A DNA stretch of 64,000 bases from Hyphomicrobiaceae bacterium (GTDB lineage Bacteria > Pseudomonadota > Alphaproteobacteria > Rhizobiales > Hyphomicrobiaceae). The stretch's first letter is position 1. Each line of letters begins with the position of its first letter. The notes under the pieces were generated by a model, which worked only from the letters and a program-made list of their open reading frames with translations, was not told the DNA's origin and did not search any database. Positions 62,301-64,000 of the stretch are shown here, piece after piece. The position numbers and the translations under genes were made by a program. The stretch covers positions 186,001 to 250,000 of the forward strand of contig JALHOW010000006.1 in the NCBI GenBank assembly GCA_022842785.1, written 5' to 3'.

Positions 62301-62986
62301 CGACGTTCAATGTCACGCCTGCGCGAAGCACTGCCGCATCACCGATGTCGGTGACTGAGCTTTCCGGTACTCTGCTTCTGCTCAAAAATTCCCCTGGTGC
62401 CAAGCCGGGTAGCCCATCCCTTCCCACACGCACGCGTTGGATCGAGATCAGGCTCAGAAGCAAGCGGTACCGACCAAGTAGTCCGATCCGCTGGCTGGAC
62501 TCCGTTGCCGATGTCGTCGCCGGCGCGCAGATCGAGCATATCGTGCTGGCCGTCGTCACGCGCTACGTCGCGGACGCTTTTGCACGGCAACGAGAGATTC
62601 CTTTGGCGGCGCTCCATCTCACGGACGAGCGAAATGCGCCGTGGCAGTCGGTCGAACGGTTGCTCATACCGGTCCCCTTCGTCGCGGCTGATACCAAAGA
62701 TAGCGACGTCGAAGGAACGCTCGCCGGTCTCGCCCCGATCGTCTCGTGGCACTCATGGGGCGAGAGTTTCGAAGGGGCGTCCCCTGGAAGACCGGCCGGC
62801 CGGGTGCGGTTCATGAAGCTCCTCGTACCGAAAGCGATCGACAAGGGCGGTTTCGCGCCTGTGCGCTTCAAAGATCTGAAATCTCTATTCGCAAGAGCGG
62901 ATCCGAGCGCGGACCCGATGAACCCTCCCGATGCCGCCGGGATGATCATAGGTATCTCGAAGCCGATCGAGGTCATGCACGAGTAA
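56384..62986 (+). CDS. Giant protein B, 2200 residues, unknown function
   Basis: A 2200-residue frame with no signal peptide and no recognised family. It begins MTHGLIVRVQVDRLPNVPAG, behind GAAGGAA. Much of it is predicted beta-sandwich-like with Asp/Pro-rich loops; helical stretches occur near residue 870 to 950 and a short coiled coil at about 1629-1672 (IQKRLSEIDKELESKPGDSE). The same frame is open back to 55919 but there overlaps giant protein A, so the ATG at 56384 is chosen. Short spacing to gene A suggests translational coupling and equal amounts of both proteins. Whether they form one complex or are substrates of the divergent subtilase is unknown. Confidence 0.85.
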   Translation: MTHGLIVRVQVDRLPNVPAGGGEKDLVQIGVRVSAVISAGDTPLPSKVNGVDLVDDLLPWKWRSLDGALTPGSPNSWAAHDVDSWHVWSLTKVDTSWTPTKVEIVAAVDAIAPNHPVIQSYLPALERNISDAARNESGLCIPVDDEIRGSTVFGLVESITLLPHPVPAALEVFSAFTVKDADPDADVLFIALPRFAPPTGGAINVDGRADTTVFNGEDTPLVTMQFGSSTSDPPWTGLTFEIRASPRLTDLLCADEQQRMEPANLAASPDAIEDEDLAANLPAAIAEAIDPAARVLAVIDDAVSTWIDDNRRTPDEVADLRRDLLSEKPNLLRLLNRVAAQVLWPRDRASAATDSVATALAEVLKEGDLSVADRKDINCLLAVHHSRPTELPQLEPEIDPAVLSLLGRKRLGQLVGLPPEDIAAAMVPGEADVKTAETSEGFLDFELKRWASAGNVAQPLAQGAMRLVGVRLVALPTDALASAPTITDLGVLDTTHLENGGISFYLELGTGECQASISLATRDASAPFLRIEVQRDSNGKIGAGQAGGAIVPLPDEPMHLMLSAERTDPNTIIVTATALSTDAEKKEVARVPEARAFRAPFLVVLAADQGDIRDLRSVPPSSGFTPLLSRYVTATAARANLALAFAGPFMPGILEGRINWWDPSLTPSGGTWAEKVVESAGVMVDGFLDYVWAQQNPPPHLAGLLEVIRDKAAASAKALMAVAVGAARAQNLSRPTPVATPLVVRIDRLLALDRCIDYWGRLAGAGAFIGRVPEGGSVPDRWWSLSAAMMLARQEKPEDDPAPIGVVDPVPLLIGEAAGVRQSYISYANRWLVTGLASDAELSGSDRTHDRLRRPEIFRPPPAKNPSGDTYQLPALSFGYEYYLLVYLIGLGGVLPLWLRQDPKKPLVRKGQPGKPLTEAEGPPSLGAIPSATYTRTRTVGIPNLAAVNGGEKLPALPAGVAPLAGELEIRPPPITIEPGRSAAFFRDDNGRGTLSIRPPVDGMETGLRAFFGNITDASGSPHVVVRLHGSVAADAPPILLASIGLKPTMKDVRIDVVIDLANNVTISAVEAEPSPYPEHAVAYSDVAALTVTDIAVAPLTWRDLFIEVSVPTGTERVSIEPPLAIAIDIAVDIATRTRGRVAEVGKREIAPEASHRSREIVLLHEFEYSVQPKTTSALLTFRRPSVEFATYERWINGKFSSASTAVRQALDDAHVLATYDPPDRQSRNTLRNPAKDFEDPAVVGFHLEVFRIFPTFALVGEGRSMLVSDEEAIRGFQKPIRTSGSLTFAPLPDAPTMKLEARIATSEAVVANFPTPVDGSKTIVIKLKKGCIYEIRVSPIVAEQQPALAPHRCLERMSLAVKYGLRTHSSLTLAAPRVVTVEVAEALDLDAYQTSEWSTDAGMIELKRPPDSNHDVARIRLPSGLWNANNYSAMRRIDRAKLTSQLWSWRGRPQPGMRAFNRFHGSDDKGLSLIAKDAFSDRRDDDEGEPVEQRVQRHHVWGGPHSGDRGAILFEKRLEWNGGMNLRRFGLRLISRYAAIDPSQAADAHHKSKSQRRWAVLAIPDRDNGRKIQRPGLSLVLPLTEPLMPGGTTPPLLAVFNDQMYANGNIADGIDVAVETARHPFTERDAIQKRLSEIDKELESKPGDSELLRERADRTARLNALELSGGALKYWQEFGPDAIRTHAAHDGHPVPLRIDGPIGYGFDMGTEAGRFGTAGYLLSPVSPQAKPWSLIKLRFRRLEAPEALFAPLSARSRDAPNLTRPEEAIEIGIPTTIAIAAPAQEGGVQWERFPREGLIIDVTIPRPGDGSRLGSVELRLKQRQESFSGPVKVSYTVSADAIVVETVTPLGSGGRLRLPFTGKAFHLRLVVSERDKPSEGAWRPAADLAIKLKLERNETTDMLERPAEDCWLAVDVLPILSGLTDESIQAVDQPVKVQVLSSHPSEVRAVARPARISTFAPGVWCQFSEAMSTFNVTPARSTAASPMSVTELSGTLLLLKNSPGAKPGSPSLPTRTRWIEIRLRSKRYRPSSPIRWLDSVADVVAGAQIEHIVLAVVTRYVADAFARQREIPLAALHLTDERNAPWQSVERLLIPVPFVAADTKDSDVEGTLAGLAPIVSWHSWGESFEGASPGRPAGRVRFMKLLVPKAIDKGGFAPVRFKDLKSLFARADPSADPMNPPDAAGMIIGISKPIEVMHE

Positions 62987-63090
62987 TCCAACTCAGCATC
63001 GCCACGTTTTCTATCCATCCCGCTGTTTGGCTACGGAGGTGTCGCACCGCATGATACCGGCCCCGCACACGCGCTGAGCGTTTAAGCCAG

Positions 63091-63513
63091 CTAGATCATT
63101 CGATATGTCATCGACACGGTAGCCATTTTTAATGTTTCCGAAAGCTGTCGCCTTGGCTCAATCGATCGCAGAGCGCACCACACTGGCTTATTGGGCGGCA
63201 TGGGAGATCCGCACTCCGTGGTATCCCGAACTCGCTCCTCGATTGCGTAGTCTGCCTTGCGGTCACCATCGCGCCGTGATGTAGTGGTCGCATCGCTTGG
63301 TTCCCAATCGCTATTATTGATGAGGCTATTCAACATGATTGTAATCAATATGCCCACTACTGCGGCTATGGTCGTTGATACAACTAAACTTCTGTGGATG
63401 CCCAAAACGCTGAGCGCGCAGCTTGGCTCGAATTCCTCTGTTATTATTGATGAAGTATCTTCAAGGCGGCCCCCTGCCCCTTTAGGAGGGCCGCGCAAGC
63501 TGCAAAACCGCAC
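63091..63513 (-). CDS. Possible small membrane protein
   Basis: A 140-residue frame with one hydrophobic segment (VVSTTIAAVVGILITIMLNS) flanked by polar residues. The start and ribosome-binding site are poor and the C-terminal half is low in recognisable structure. It could be a real accessory gene or chance. The opposite strand is open too, so coding is uncertain. Confidence 0.35.
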   Translation of the reverse strand: MRFCSLRGPPKGAGGRLEDTSSIITEEFEPSCALSVLGIHRSLVVSTTIAAVVGILITIMLNSLINNSDWEPSDATTTSRRDGDRKADYAIEERVRDTTECGSPMPPNKPVWCALRSIEPRRQLSETLKMATVSMTYRMI

Positions 63514-63917
63514 AATAGCCTAATTCGCCACCGCTCAGGCGCCTCACCAAAGAAACACCCCGGTGGGACGGAACTGTTCGCCGGGCCCTGCGGATGGCCC
63601 TGATGGGCGCGTGCTCGAAATAGACGTCGGATCGGTTGCGTCGCAGCAATCTCGAAGCCCCCGAGTGTCATCGACGTGGCAACCACAACGCATTACCTCT
63701 CACCGTCCGTTCGTACGGCGCCGTTGGCCCATCTCAACAAAAGCCGTATGTCGGCAATCGAGGGCATAACGGACGCAGCGAGGATGCAATGACCGCCGTC
63801 GGCCGGCAGGCTCGACGATGTCGGCAATCTCTGCATCTCGCTTTAACGCGTCGACGGGACATCCCAATAGCGGACATAAACTACGCACGAGCGACTTCGA
63901 CGAAAGCACTCATCGAA
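63514..63917. repeat. Intergenic region with imperfect direct repeat (copy 2)
   Basis: No gene is supported. Positions 63715-63880 align imperfectly with 44868-45030. Together the copies flank about 18.7 kb holding the recombinase remnant, the CHAT remnant, the second subtilase and both giant genes. Confidence 0.45.
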
Positions 63918-64000
63918 ATGTCGGCTACGGAGGTTAATCCGGACTTGGTCGCGCGAGCTACCACCATCGTTTCTGACCCCAACTGGTCCTCAGCCGAAAG
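63918..64000 (+). CDS. Possible gene start running off the window
   Basis: ATG at 63918 opens a frame (MSATEVNPDLVARATTIVSD and 7 more residues) that reaches the window end without a stop. No strong ribosome-binding site precedes it, so it may be chance. Confidence 0.22.
   Translation, partial: MSATEVNPDLVARATTIVSDPNWSSAE

Overview
The window looks like a GC-rich alphaproteobacterial chromosome, most likely from the order Hyphomicrobiales (Rhizobiales). This rests on the DUF1178 protein, a BcsS-type outer-membrane protein, TRAP-TAXI and Liv-type uptake operons, and tyrosine-recombinase remnants of a kind common in that order. It is an inference from gene content, not a taxonomic assignment.

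Positions 1-21,800 read as ordinary chromosome, mostly on the minus strand: a MarR regulator facing aspartate-semialdehyde dehydrogenase, a DUF1178 protein, tRNA-Ser(TGA), a TRAP-TAXI transporter pair, an LLM-class flavin monooxygenase, an Fbp/2-aminoethylphosphonate-type ABC importer, an LpxH-like phosphoesterase with a GT21-like glycosyltransferase, an aldehyde dehydrogenase, a complete five-gene Liv-type ABC importer and an FAD-dependent oxidoreductase.

Positions 21,876-32,963 are bracketed by two direct copies of the 3' end of a tRNA-Lys gene, the usual scar of integration at a tRNA. Inside lie a Pls-type nonribosomal peptide synthetase (adenylation domain, carrier protein, membrane domain with three hexapeptide-repeat units), a lysine 2,3-aminomutase-like radical SAM enzyme, a C45-family Ntn hydrolase, a membrane-anchored alpha/beta hydrolase, an exported VOC-fold protein, a BcsS-like protein and an Sfp-type phosphopantetheinyl transferase. 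Together they could make, prime and hydrolyse a lysine or beta-lysine isopeptide. No product is proven.

From 32,919 to the window end is a second, larger mobile or accessory region. It opens with a tyrosine integrase next to the tRNA-Lys fragment, followed by small phage-like genes (AlpA-like, HTH, DUF5681). A decayed stretch follows, with remnants of LysR, DUF924, GST, integrase and CHAT genes. Beyond that is a protease-rich locus: a secreted subtilase, a secreted trypsin-like protease and a subtilase without a signal peptide. The last is divergent from two adjacent unrecognised genes encoding proteins of about 2,330 and 2,200 residues. This protease plus giant-protein locus and the Pls/aminomutase cluster are the two most promising candidates for undescribed systems here.
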